64,000 bases of DNA from Lewinellaceae bacterium (GTDB lineage: Bacteria > Bacteroidota > Bacteroidia > Chitinophagales > Saprospiraceae), in assembly GCA_020636435.1 (NCBI GenBank), contig JACJXX010000001.1, positions 4,743,501 to 4,807,500 of the forward strand. Direction: 5' to 3'. Shown here in pieces: positions 1 to 8,926 of the stretch. The notes under the pieces were generated by a model that worked only from the letters and a program-made list of their open reading frames with translations, did not search any database and was not told the origin of the DNA. How positions within the stretch are numbered: position 1 is the stretch's first letter; each line of letters starts with the position of its first letter. A program made the position numbers and the translations under genes.

Positions 1-593
1 GCCTCTCCCTCCGATCGTTGAAAGCTCCAGTCGAAGCCCGCCCGGGCGCCGACGAATATTTCGTAGTCAAAGGCGCGGGCAATGCTGTTGGCCCCTGCCC
101 CGTACCGCGTATTGGCCACGTTGAAACGGTAGTCGAGGTGCAGGTTCATGCCCTTCCGCCCCTGTTTGAAATAGCCTGGGCTGACCGCCAGCTCGAAAAA
201 CTGCCGTTGCATTTCCACATCGGAGGACTCGCCGAAGCCGTAGCGTATAAAAAAGGAAAGCACGGTTTTATTGTATCCGTTTTGCCCGAATCGCCGGTCC
301 ATGCTCAGGTCGTTGATCGGTTCGTCCATTCCCTGCAGCAGGGATTCCAGGGAAGCGCCCAGCTTGATGAGGTTCCACATGGCCCGGTAATGAGGGTTGG
401 CAGTCAGCGGCGCTTTGTCGTCCAGGGCGAAAACCGATACGGTCTTCAAACCGATGTCCAGGCGGGCGTCGTCCAGCGTGATCAGGTAGGTAGCGCCCGG
501 TTTTTTTCTGTAATCTTCCGCCGTTTGGGCGGCTGCCGTTTGGGCCAGCAATAAAGCGGCAAAAAGCAACATGGCGTAAAAACTTCTGTTCAT
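1..593 (-). CDS. Outer-membrane beta-barrel-like protein, partial (C-terminus beyond window)
   Basis: Reading frame open from an ATG at 593 to the window edge, so about 197 N-terminal residues are visible and the C-terminus is missing. It begins with MNRSFYAMLLFAALLLAQ..., a typical Sec signal peptide ending near AAAQ. The rest has alternating hydrophobic/polar stretches with many aromatic and Gly residues (for example FFIRYGFGES and the LHLDYRFNVAN stretch), as expected of an outer-membrane beta-barrel. A purine-rich ribosome site (AAGAAGGG) lies just upstream of the ATG. It is the third gene of a minus-strand run whose first gene encodes a type IX secreted protein, separated from the preceding gene by about 42 bp. 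I do not recognise a named family; function unknown. Confidence 0.65.
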   Translation of the reverse strand, partial: MNRSFYAMLLFAALLLAQTAAAQTAEDYRKKPGATYLITLDDARLDIGLKTVSVFALDDKAPLTANPHYRAMWNLIKLGASLESLLQGMDEPINDLSMDRRFGQNGYNKTVLSFFIRYGFGESSDVEMQRQFFELAVSPGYFKQGRKGMNLHLDYRFNVANTRYGAGANSIARAFDYEIFVGARAGFDWSFQRSEGE

Positions 594-635
594 AATCCCT
601 TCTTTTAAGTTTTCCCTTCTTGATTAAATCAGAAC

Positions 636-1613
636 CTATTTTCGTTTTCCGACCTGTATTCCCCACCTCAGCCCGGCATAGGCGTAGGTGGAAAACATGG
701 GCCGGGTGCCTTTGATCGAAGTATGCCGGCTAAAACTGAGGTCGCCGCCCAGGATAGCGGAGAATCCAGCTCCGAAGTTGGCCAGCAATTCCGCCCGCAC
801 AAAGCCCCCCATGGCAGGCACCGTCCTGGGGTCTTTAAATTTTCCGAAAACTACATTTTGTATGGCCTCCGCAATCTGGTCGGTGGTATTCTCCACCGGC
901 TGCAGGATGCCTCCTTCCATCAGGCTGTCCAGCTTTTCGCTGATCAGCAGCACGCTGCCCAGGTCGACCACCGGCGAGGGGTCGGCGGTGAACCGGATGC
1001 CGGGGGTTACTTCGAAATCGAGGGAAGCATTGCGGTTTTTGCCCCACTCCAGCAGCACCTGGCCCGGCAGGAAGAGCCGTTTCAGGTGCAGGTAGGCTTC
1101 CAAGTCGTATCGGTTGGCGAAAAAAGGCGTCGTTTTGGTGGCGTCTTCCAGGGCCAGCAACGCCAGGTGCTCTGCCAATTCTTCGGCTTTGCCGCTCAAC
1201 GCCAGGCGGACGGACTTTACCTGGTTTTTCAATTTTTTGGCTTCCGGCTTTTCGGTAAGCCGGGGGTCGGAAACGGTGAAGCTGCCGCCAAAGAAATGGT
1301 AGCGCACAAAAAAGCGGGCGCCTTTTACATTCCGCGTAACCTTCTTATTGAGCTCCCCCGCCACCTCAATGCGAATGCCGGGGAAAAGCGCTCTCAGCCA
1401 GCGCGGCGCGTCGATGCCGGCGTTGGTAAGCGCGGAATCGACAATGCCCTCCGAAATCTCTACTTCCGAGAACCCCGCGATCTCCGCCAGGCTGCCTTTA
1501 AATGTAGTGCGGGCCACGCCCGTCACCGTCTCGGCGCCCATTTCAAAAGCCTGGGCCTGAGCGCTTTGGATTGCAAGGACCAGAAAAAAAGCCAAAAATA
1601 CTGTTCTCGTCAT
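636..1613 (-). CDS. Secreted/outer-membrane protein of unknown function
   Basis: 325 residues from the ATG at 1613. An upstream in-frame extension exists, but only this ATG puts a clean signal peptide (MTRTVFLAFFLVLAIQ...AQAQ) at the N-terminus. It lies 11 bp after the stop of the T9SS protein gene, so the two are probably co-transcribed. The second half has repeated beta-strand-like segments with Gly and aromatic residues (GGFVRAELLANFGAGFSAIL, YAYAGLRWGIQVG), suggesting a small outer-membrane barrel, while the first half is more soluble in character. No catalytic motif or named domain was recognised. Cooperation with the surface-exposed neighbour is inferred from operon order only. Confidence 0.7.
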   Translation of the reverse strand: MTRTVFLAFFLVLAIQSAQAQAFEMGAETVTGVARTTFKGSLAEIAGFSEVEISEGIVDSALTNAGIDAPRWLRALFPGIRIEVAGELNKKVTRNVKGARFFVRYHFFGGSFTVSDPRLTEKPEAKKLKNQVKSVRLALSGKAEELAEHLALLALEDATKTTPFFANRYDLEAYLHLKRLFLPGQVLLEWGKNRNASLDFEVTPGIRFTADPSPVVDLGSVLLISEKLDSLMEGGILQPVENTTDQIAEAIQNVVFGKFKDPRTVPAMGGFVRAELLANFGAGFSAILGGDLSFSRHTSIKGTRPMFSTYAYAGLRWGIQVGKRK

Positions 1614-1624
1614 ACTTGTGTCTT

Positions 1625-3883
1625 TTATCGAACCAGCGATACATCGCCTTTGAATGATTTTCTTACGCCGTTCCCAAAGCGCACGATTCCGTGGTAGGCA
1701 TACACGCCCGGGTTCATGCGTTTTTCGCCGAAGTACCCGTCCCATCCGGTCGATTCGTCGTTTAGAAAAAGTTCCTCCCCTTCGTAGATCAGCGCGCCCC
1801 AGCGGTCGAAGACCTGCAGCCGTTCGATGATCTCGCCGGAGCCGTTGTCGCTGTAAAAAGTAAAGCGGTCGTTTCGGCCGTCTTCATCTGGCGAAAAGGC
1901 ATTGGGCACGTAGATGTCGCCGAGCACAATCGTCAGCTGAAAGCCATCGGAAGCCTTGCAGCCCCGGGCGTCCTCCACGATGATGCGCACATCCAAGTCC
2001 CGCCGGGCCAGGAAGTTGGTAACCTGCCCTTCGGTGTCGATTTCCTTTGGCAACCACTGGTAGCGCTGCACATCGCCGATCACCCGGGCAGACAGGCTTA
2101 CCGGCGTATTGGGGCGCACTTCCAGGTATTCGATGTCCAAATCCACCGCCAGCGTGTCCGGAGCAATAAGCGTTACGCTCTGCTCGCGGATGCAGCCCAG
2201 ATCATCCTGAATGGCTAATGGATATACACCCGGCAGCAGTTTGGGGAATCGCGGCGACAGGGCGTACGTTTCTCCTCCATCAATGGAATAGATGAGCGGT
2301 TGATCCGGGTTGGCGGGAATAAAGCGGATCGCCCCGTAATCGTTGGGGCAAAGGGGTTGTTCAACTTCCACCTCTACCTCCGGCCCGTCGGGGGCGGGGA
2401 GGCTGTAGAGGCGGGAATTGAGGCAGCCTTGATCATCGGTGACGGTTACCCGAAAATCGCCGCCGGCAGCAGTGGCCAAAATGTTGCTCTGTAAACCAGT
2501 TTCCCATACGTACTGATAGGTATCGGGAAATAAATAAATGCGGGTGCTGTCGCAGCTCTCCTCGACCACCGATTCTATATCTGAAGGGGTAAAGCCAAAA
2601 ACGTCGAAGGTTTCCACCACTTCGCAGCCCAGGGAGTCGGTTGCAGCCAGGGTATAAAGGCCAATGTCCTCGGGTTGGAAGTTATAAAGGATGCCATTAG
2701 ATATGCTGTTTCCCCGGGCGCCCGTCCAGGACACCTGGTTGAAGAGGCTGTCGTTGGCAAGGGCCAGGAAGAGGGTGTCCTCCAGGCATACTTCCGCAAA
2801 GGCGATCTGCGGATCGGGCGGCACATTGACGGTGAGCAGGAGGCTGTCCGTATCTTCACACCCCTCCTCGTTGAAAGCATGGAGGATGTAGAGGCCGCTA
2901 TCGGCGCCCCGGGCGCCGGGGATGGCAAGTACGGCGCCATCTTCCATGCTGCCGTCGGGCCTTTCCCAGAAGTAGCTGGCGCCGCCGCCGCCCTGAAGGG
3001 TAGCCACCGTGCCCTGGCAGATCAGCTGGTCGGCGCCGGCCTGGGCAAAATCCGGATTTTCCACCAGCACGGAGTCCAGGTATACGCAGCAATCGTCTTC
3101 TACGCGCAGGTAGTACATGCCCTCGTTGCCCGTCAATGCCAGCTGAGCCGTTGCTGTACTGGCGGCCCATCCATTGGAGTTGGACCATTCTACCTGCACT
3201 GCTCCGGAAAAACAATCCTGAGGCAGCAGGGCCTGCAGGGAAATGCTGTCTTTCTGGCAATCCACCTCTACTTCCTTGTGGATCGCACAGGAGCGCACCG
3301 TTTCCGGGCAGTGGATGTGGGTAGAAAATTCGGTGGAGGTGCTATTGGGGTTGCTGAAAACGACAAATTCTACCTGCAGGCCCTCCGCACAGAAGGGCAG
3401 CTGCCCGCTCAGCCGGCCTACGCCGGCAAGGGTTTGCAGGTTGGCGGGCAGGGCGTAGGCCGGCTGTCCGAGCGATTGCAGCCACAGGTTCATCGTATTG
3501 ACGTCCGCGACGCCCTGCACCAAAAGGGAGTCATTATCTTCCAGGGCAAAGCCATCCACGCAACCGATGCAGTTGCCAAAAGAGAGACTGCCCATCTCCT
3601 TGCGGCCGCCATCCGGCATCAGGGCAAAAACGCGGGCGCGGTCTACCTGCTGCCCGCCAAAGGCGTTGATATCTACATAAAAGGCGCGCAGCAACGTATC
3701 CTCTTCAAAGTAAGCAGTATACAACAAGGTGTCCTGCGAAGGTTGGGTGTTGCCGAGGTCATCCTGCGGGTCGATGTAGGATACGCCGCATTCTTCGAGT
3801 ATCCATACAGATTGGCCCGCCATGCCGGTGGGCAGGCAACAGAGGGGTAGCCATAAAAGGGGTAGCAACCAAACGCTCTTCAT
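1625..3883 (-). CDS. Large secreted protein with T9SS type B (gliding motility-associated) sorting domain
   Basis: 752 residues with an N-terminal signal peptide (MKSVWLLPLLWLPLCCLPTG). The last ~95 residues match the type B C-terminal sorting domain of type IX secretion: VPNAFSPDEDGRNDRF, then LQVFDRWGALIYEGEE, W-D-G and a final NPGVYAYHGIVRF. Proteins of this class are exported across the outer membrane by the Por/T9SS machinery and usually anchored at or released from the surface. The middle contains Cys-rich Ig/PKD-like or SprB-like repeat segments (several WTGARG..., SIDGGETY-type stretches), common in adhesins. First gene of a probable three-gene minus-strand operon. Ligand unknown; assignment of the sorting domain is confident, any adhesion role is inference. 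Confidence 0.88.
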   Translation of the reverse strand: MKSVWLLPLLWLPLCCLPTGMAGQSVWILEECGVSYIDPQDDLGNTQPSQDTLLYTAYFEEDTLLRAFYVDINAFGGQQVDRARVFALMPDGGRKEMGSLSFGNCIGCVDGFALEDNDSLLVQGVADVNTMNLWLQSLGQPAYALPANLQTLAGVGRLSGQLPFCAEGLQVEFVVFSNPNSTSTEFSTHIHCPETVRSCAIHKEVEVDCQKDSISLQALLPQDCFSGAVQVEWSNSNGWAASTATAQLALTGNEGMYYLRVEDDCCVYLDSVLVENPDFAQAGADQLICQGTVATLQGGGGASYFWERPDGSMEDGAVLAIPGARGADSGLYILHAFNEEGCEDTDSLLLTVNVPPDPQIAFAEVCLEDTLFLALANDSLFNQVSWTGARGNSISNGILYNFQPEDIGLYTLAATDSLGCEVVETFDVFGFTPSDIESVVEESCDSTRIYLFPDTYQYVWETGLQSNILATAAGGDFRVTVTDDQGCLNSRLYSLPAPDGPEVEVEVEQPLCPNDYGAIRFIPANPDQPLIYSIDGGETYALSPRFPKLLPGVYPLAIQDDLGCIREQSVTLIAPDTLAVDLDIEYLEVRPNTPVSLSARVIGDVQRYQWLPKEIDTEGQVTNFLARRDLDVRIIVEDARGCKASDGFQLTIVLGDIYVPNAFSPDEDGRNDRFTFYSDNGSGEIIERLQVFDRWGALIYEGEELFLNDESTGWDGYFGEKRMNPGVYAYHGIVRFGNGVRKSFKGDVSLVR

Positions 3884-3953
3884 ACAAAGGGGAATTGGCT
3901 CGTTTTACACGTAAAACAATATGCCGTCTTGAAAACCAATACTATACTGTTGC

Positions 3954-4016
3954 ACGTTGTCTGTTGTCTGTTGTCTGTTGTCTGTTGTCTGTTGTCCGTT
4001 GTCTGTTGTCTGTTGC
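3954..4016. repeat. Tandem 7-bp repeat array (CTGTTGT)n
   Basis: About eight consecutive copies of a 7-base unit CTGTTGT with single-base variants (one CCGTTGT, last unit ending GC). It lies upstream of the T9SS protein gene in non-coding DNA. The 7-base period shifts reading frame every unit, so the overlapping open frames here are not genes. The rest of the 3884-4544 spacer holds no gene that I can support. Confidence 0.85.
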
Positions 4017-4359
4017 GCAATGCCTTTAAAGCCAGAGGCTGGGAAACGAACTTCCAACGACTTGTCCCGCGCCAAAGGCCGGGAGAACCATCCGTGGTCC
4101 AGTATAACTGAGAGGCACTCAGGAGCTTCCGGACTGTGCTTTCCGCCTTGTGAGGCAGCACATATCCCAAACACCTCCCAAGTGAAAGGGTCAGGCTAAT
4201 AGGAGATTATGACTTAGGGCGGGTAAATGTAATACTTTTTAGCTTTATATTGTAGCCGGAACGCCAGCCTTAACATGACAAATTTGATTTTTTTTAATTT
4301 GGAAATTCTGTTGAGTGTCTTAAATTTATGGTTACTATCAGCATGAGGTATGAAATACA

Positions 4360-4450
4360 CCTGGCGCAAAATTTTGTAGGCTTTTTCTGCTGGAACCCCT
4401 TCTCATTCCCCTCTGGAGGGGAAGGGTGGCTTACAAAATTTTGCGCCAGG
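4360..4450. repeat. Long inverted repeat (19-bp perfect arms)
   Basis: The left arm at 4360-4378 (CCTGGCGCAAAATTTTGTA) is perfectly inverted at 4432-4450, with a 53-bp spacer containing a smaller CCCCTCTGGAGGGG palindrome. It sits in the spacer before the glucosaminidase gene and can fold into a large hairpin. No ORF is associated. It resembles a palindromic dispersed element rather than a simple terminator, since no T-run follows. Confidence 0.85.
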
Positions 4451-4544
4451 CGTCATACAATCATGATGCTGAATAGTCACAATTTATGACTAAAAGAAAT
4501 ATTTGCCCGGATTTTCGAAATCCGGACAAAGATATGACCCAACC

Positions 4545-5561
4545 ATGAGACCATTCCACTCCACCGCCGAAGGCTCTTCACAACTGGCGCGCGGCTTTTT
4601 CACCGGCCTGTTCATGCTGATCATGGTATTCGGAGGGTTGTACCTGTACCAGAACAAATGGGAGGAGATCGGGCGGGAATTGCCCATCATCTTTGAGTTG
4701 AGCGATGCCTACCGCTCGGGCCTGGAAGCCATGGGAGGCGTTTCGGCCAGTGCCCTGCAGCGCTTTTATCAAATAGAAGACTCGCCCGGCCTCTTCAGCC
4801 AGCGGGAAAGCGCCGGCCCTGAAAAAATCGGCCTGCGCTCCACCTGGAAAGCAGAAGCCATCCTGGACAAACTCGAAAAAGCCGGCTTTTCCAAAGGCCG
4901 GATGCGGGCCGCCCGCCAGTTTATCGATTACATTGAAACCAACAAGGATGCTGCCCTGCTGGAGATGCACCGCCACAAAGTGCCGGCCAGCATCAAGCTG
5001 GCGCAGGCCCTGCTGGAATCCAGCGCCGGCAACTCCCGCCTGGCGCGGAAAACCAACAACCACTTTGGCATCAAGGCCCGGCTGAGCGCCCTGGCCCGGC
5101 AAAAGGTAAGCGCCAAACGCTATCATGAACTGCGGGACGAGGATTTTAATTTTGTCGCTCCCGCCGTCGCCGTTTTCAACTTCCACGACGACCATTCCTA
5201 CGACCGCTTCGAGGCCTACCGCTCCGTCGGCGACAGCTACGCCCGCCATACCCAGCTGCTCACCCGCCCCTGCACCCCCGGCCAGACGGGCTGCTACAGC
5301 TGGATCTGGCCCACCTTCCCCGTCGGCCGCGACCACGACATCACCGAGGCGGCCCGCACCTTCCAGCGTGCTTCCGGCATCGCCCCCGGCGAGTTCTTCA
5401 ACGGACAAACTACCGTGCCCTACTACGCCGCCTGCGCCGCCGGCCTGAAAATGGCGGGGTACGCTACCAGCAAGACGTACCACCAGAAACTGTGGTACCT
5501 GATCGATACGTATGAGTTGTGGCGGCTGGATTTGGCGTTGCTGAAGGGGTTGGAGGAGTAG
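4545..5561 (+). CDS. Glucosaminidase-domain peptidoglycan hydrolase, membrane-anchored
   Basis: 338 residues from the ATG at 4545; an in-frame TTG at 4503 is possible but adds only a polar leader. An N-terminal membrane segment (FFTGLFMLIMVFGGLYLY) anchors the protein, with the remainder predicted periplasmic. The C-terminal half has the glucosaminidase (FlgJ/LytG-like) signature: VPASIKLAQALLESSAGNS followed by NNHFGIKA, with the Glu of LLES the expected catalytic acid. Such enzymes cleave between N-acetylglucosamine and N-acetylmuramic acid in peptidoglycan. A second glucosaminidase gene lies at 24392-25249 on the other strand. The gene appears monocistronic and is flanked on both sides by long inverted repeats. 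Confidence 0.85.
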   Translation: MRPFHSTAEGSSQLARGFFTGLFMLIMVFGGLYLYQNKWEEIGRELPIIFELSDAYRSGLEAMGGVSASALQRFYQIEDSPGLFSQRESAGPEKIGLRSTWKAEAILDKLEKAGFSKGRMRAARQFIDYIETNKDAALLEMHRHKVPASIKLAQALLESSAGNSRLARKTNNHFGIKARLSALARQKVSAKRYHELRDEDFNFVAPAVAVFNFHDDHSYDRFEAYRSVGDSYARHTQLLTRPCTPGQTGCYSWIWPTFPVGRDHDITEAARTFQRASGIAPGEFFNGQTTVPYYAACAAGLKMAGYATSKTYHQKLWYLIDTYELWRLDLALLKGLEE

Positions 5562-5618
5562 TAGCTGCCAACGTCGGGGCCGCCTGCCCTTTAATAAGCC
5601 GTCAATTATACTCAACGG

Positions 5619-5699
5619 CAATAAGTTTTGTGCATTTGTGGGGGACTTCCCCTTGAGTGGATTTGAGGGGCGGCGAGGGCTAATGCACAAAACCTATTG
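5619..5699. repeat. Long inverted repeat downstream of glucosaminidase gene
   Basis: Arms of 18 bp at 5619-5636 (CAATAAGTTTTGTGCATT) and 5682-5699 are inverted with one mismatch. The spacer is G-rich and contains smaller GGGGGACTTCCCC-type symmetry. It begins about 60 bp after the glucosaminidase stop codon. Its architecture is similar to the inverted repeat at 4360-4450, so the gene is bracketed by two large hairpins. Confidence 0.8.
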
Positions 5700-5783
5700 C
5701 AACCAAGTATGAAAATTACCAGGAATTCCGTAAATTGTACAAGTACAACCCCTTAATTCCACTCCGAGCCTTTTCATCAGATT

Positions 5784-5947
5784 TAGGCACGACGAAAGAA
5801 TAAACTGTCCATTCTGGCTTGTACTTTTTGCGCCATGCTGCGTTGCTCATCACTCAGGTAGCTTTGGCTATCCTCATTCTTCGCGCCTTGCCTGGCACAA
5901 AAATTACTGCCCCATAATTGAACACTTTATTCTTTCCTCGTGCCTTA
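5784..5947 (+). repeat. Inverted-repeat element, family Y copy 1
   Basis: Terminal arms GGCACGACGAAAGAATAAA (from about 5786) and its inverse ending at about 5945 pair with few mismatches. An inner pair (TTTTTGCGCCATGCTGCG against CGCCTTGCCTGGCACAAAAA) also pairs, giving one long imperfect hairpin of ~165 bp. The same core occurs at 20584-20748 and, inverted, at 48539-48704. It ends about 40 bp before the susC start. No coding capacity. This accounts for most of the 5700-5988 spacer. Confidence 0.8.
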
Positions 5948-5988
5948 GCTAATTTTCAATTCAGAAAAACACCCAATTCGTAAAAAAC

Positions 5989-8925
5989 ATGCTGCTGCCT
6001 AAAGCAATATTAATTATGATTCCCGTTTTTCTCGTTTCAGTTGCTTTTGGGCAAATTTCAGATACTCTGCAAAAAATTTCCGGCCAGGTGCTTAACCCGG
6101 AAGGAGAAGCCATGGTTGGGGCCAGTATTTTTGTCAAGGACGGAGAGGCTGGGACAATTACAGATGCGAAAGGGCAATTTGAGATGCGTGTTTTACCTGG
6201 CGATTCGCTGGTGCTGTCGTATATAGGGTATGAGGAAAGCGTAATAGCTGCCGGAAATACCCCCCTTGCAATAACACTGTTTCCCAGGGTAGAAAGCCTG
6301 GAGGAAGTAGTGGTCACAGGTTACAAACTTCAAAAAAAAAGAGAACTAACCGGAGCGGTAGGCCATCTTTCCGAAGAAGATCTCAACACTGGTATTATTC
6401 ATGCTCCCGAACAGCTCATGCAGGGGAGGCTGGCGGGCGTTGAACTCCTCAAAACAACGGGAGCGCCGGGGGCGGCGTTCCTCATTCGGATTCGCGGCGC
6501 CGGAAGCATCCGGGCCAACAATAGCCCACTCTATGTAGTTGATGGGTATCCGCTCGATCTCGCTTCCGTGACGCCAGGTGCCCAGGTAGTGGAAGAAAGC
6601 AACCCGCTCAATTTTCTGAATCCGGCGGATATCGAATCCATTGACATCCTGAAAGATGCCTCTGCAGCGGCGATCTACGGCGCCCGGGGCGCCAATGGAG
6701 TGGTACTCATCACCACCAAAAATGGCAAGGGCGGCCAGCCGCAGCTCAATTATACCACCTATGCCGCAGCTTCAAAGCAGCTCCGCAAGATCGATGTGCT
6801 CACCAGTTCCGAATTCAGAAGGCTACAGGGGCAATACGGTTTCATGGGCAACGACCTTGGCACTTCTACGGATTGGCAGGAAGAGATTAGCCGGCATGCC
6901 TTCACGCACAATCACGGCCTATCGCTGTCGGGGGGCAGCGCAAAAACGGATTACCGCTTTTCCCTCAATTTTCTGGATCAGGAGGGCATTTTAAAAAAAT
7001 CGGGCTTTCTGAGAGCTGCCGGCCGCGCCAGGGTTCGGCATCGGGCCTGGAAGGACAGGTTGTCGGTCGACCTCAACCTGGCATACGCCTACCTCCAGGA
7101 GCAGCGCCCTCCCTCAGGCATTGCTTCCTTTGCGCCCTTCCTGAACCCCACAATGCCGATTTGGAACGCAGCGGGCGATTTTTTCGAGCCCATTCCCAAT
7201 TTCAGCCATGCCGTTGCCCTACTGGAGGGGACAAATGACGAGACGCGAACCAACCGGCTGCAGGGGATGTTGTCAACAACTGCCCAACTTGCGAAAGGGC
7301 TCTCCTACCAGCTTCGATTCGGCGGGGATAACTCGGTGGGCACCCGCCGGTTTAGCCTCAACCGGCCACAGCCTCCTTTCACCAGCAACCAGGCAGATAT
7401 CAGTGAACGGGAAACCGGCAATCTGCTTTTTGAGCATTACGCCACTTTTGAAAAAAACTTTGGCAAAGCGCATCGCTTGTCCCTGCTCGCAGGGCACTCT
7501 TATCAGGTATTCCGGACTTACGACTTCATCTTCTCTCGTGGCGGTTTTTCAACTGATGCCATCCTCAACGTCCATAACATCGGCGGAGGCATTGACGACC
7601 TATATGCCGAGTCTGGAACAGAAAAATATGCCCTGCAGTCCTTTTTCGGGCGGCTGGATTATCAGTTGCTGCACCGGTATTTTCTGACGGTTAATTTCCG
7701 CCGCGACGGTTCCACCCGTTTTGGAAAGAGCAACCGCTACGGCAATTTCCCCGCTTTCGCCCTGGCGTGGAATATATCGGAAGAACCATTCCTAACCAGA
7801 TGGAGGGACCTCGACCTTTTCAAGCTTCGGGCGAGCTGGGGTATAACCGGCAACCAGGAGATTCCCAACAAAATCACTCAGCAGGTTTTGGGGTTCGGCC
7901 CGGATCTGTCGGCCATCCTCGACAGCACCGGCGCCCCCATTCCGGGTTTTACCTTCCTGCGCACGCCCAACCCTGGCCTGCAGTGGGAAGAAACCCGGCA
8001 GTTGGGCCTGGGCCTGGATTTTAGCTTTTCCCGGGGGCGCCTGCAGGGAACCGTCGATTATTTTGACAAACGGACCAGTAATTTATTATTAGAACTGGCG
8101 GCGGCCTCCGCTCCGACGCCAACCGTCTGGGCAAATGTGAAGGGGGAGATCGTCAACCGGGGCTGGGAATTCACGCTCGGAGGAACGCTGATCCAGTCCG
8201 GCCGTTTCAGCTGGCAGGCAAATGGCAACCTCACGCTTATCGAAAATGTAGTTCGGGGGCTTCCCACCCCCATACGCACCGGCTTTCAACCCATCTTTAC
8301 TGAAAATACACAGATCATTCAAAACGGGTCGCCACTTGGTACTTTCTACGGTAGAAAATGGCTGGGCTTCGATGAGCAGGGATACAGTATAATTGAGTTG
8401 GACGAGGAGGGAGACCCCGTGTTTACGGTGCTCGGCCAGGCCCTGCCCAACTACACCTGGGGGATGAGCCATACCGTTAACTGGGGGAAATTTGACCTTC
8501 ACTTTATGTTGAACGGTTCGCATGGGAATGAGATATACAACCGCACCGCAAGAGCGCTTTTATCGAAACAAGGTTTTCCCAGGGGAAATAATGTACTTGC
8601 TGGCCTCCTGTCTACAAGCGAGGCCTTTGACAATGCGCTGTTATTCTCCAATTATTATATTGAAGACGGTTCCTATATCCGGCTCAATATGCTCTCGCTG
8701 GGCTATACGTTCCAGTTGGATCATGCCCGGCTAAGGCTTTACCTGGCCGGCAACAACCTCGCCCTGTTAACCGCTTACCGGGGATTCGACCCGGAGGTAA
8801 ATTATCCCACCTCTACCCGCGGCCGCTTCGGCCGCAGCAATAATATTCCCCCGCTGGGGATAGACCTTAATGCGTATCCCTCCGCCCGGACGATTATGCT
8901 GGGCGCCGAACTTTCTATATTTTAA
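5989..8925 (+). CDS. SusC/RagA-family TonB-dependent outer-membrane transporter
   Basis: 978 residues. Order of parts: signal peptide (to about residue 22, ending VAFGQ), a CarboxypepD_reg-like beta-sandwich (KISGQVLNPEGEAMVGASI...), the SusC signature LEEVVVTGYKLQKKRELTGAV, a plug domain with PLYVVDGYPLD and SIDILKDASAAAIYGARGANG, then a long 22-strand barrel ending in the usual aromatic C-terminus (GAELSIF). The family imports oligosaccharides or peptides across the outer membrane together with a SusD lipoprotein lid, powered by TonB. The next gene is susD, then a hybrid regulator, forming a Sus-like locus. The substrate cannot be told because no glycoside hydrolase or peptidase lies beside it. 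Unusually, 413 bp of repeat-rich DNA separates it from susD. Confidence 0.95.
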   Translation: MLLPKAILIMIPVFLVSVAFGQISDTLQKISGQVLNPEGEAMVGASIFVKDGEAGTITDAKGQFEMRVLPGDSLVLSYIGYEESVIAAGNTPLAITLFPRVESLEEVVVTGYKLQKKRELTGAVGHLSEEDLNTGIIHAPEQLMQGRLAGVELLKTTGAPGAAFLIRIRGAGSIRANNSPLYVVDGYPLDLASVTPGAQVVEESNPLNFLNPADIESIDILKDASAAAIYGARGANGVVLITTKNGKGGQPQLNYTTYAAASKQLRKIDVLTSSEFRRLQGQYGFMGNDLGTSTDWQEEISRHAFTHNHGLSLSGGSAKTDYRFSLNFLDQEGILKKSGFLRAAGRARVRHRAWKDRLSVDLNLAYAYLQEQRPPSGIASFAPFLNPTMPIWNAAGDFFEPIPNFSHAVALLEGTNDETRTNRLQGMLSTTAQLAKGLSYQLRFGGDNSVGTRRFSLNRPQPPFTSNQADISERETGNLLFEHYATFEKNFGKAHRLSLLAGHSYQVFRTYDFIFSRGGFSTDAILNVHNIGGGIDDLYAESGTEKYALQSFFGRLDYQLLHRYFLTVNFRRDGSTRFGKSNRYGNFPAFALAWNISEEPFLTRWRDLDLFKLRASWGITGNQEIPNKITQQVLGFGPDLSAILDSTGAPIPGFTFLRTPNPGLQWEETRQLGLGLDFSFSRGRLQGTVDYFDKRTSNLLLELAAASAPTPTVWANVKGEIVNRGWEFTLGGTLIQSGRFSWQANGNLTLIENVVRGLPTPIRTGFQPIFTENTQIIQNGSPLGTFYGRKWLGFDEQGYSIIELDEEGDPVFTVLGQALPNYTWGMSHTVNWGKFDLHFMLNGSHGNEIYNRTARALLSKQGFPRGNNVLAGLLSTSEAFDNALLFSNYYIEDGSYIRLNMLSLGYTFQLDHARLRLYLAGNNLALLTAYRGFDPEVNYPTSTRGRFGRSNNIPPLGIDLNAYPSARTIMLGAELSIF

Positions 8926-8926
8926 A

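Noticed and set aside
3954..4016. Possible CRISPR-like array
   Set aside because: The 7-bp units are directly adjacent without spacers, and no cas gene is present.
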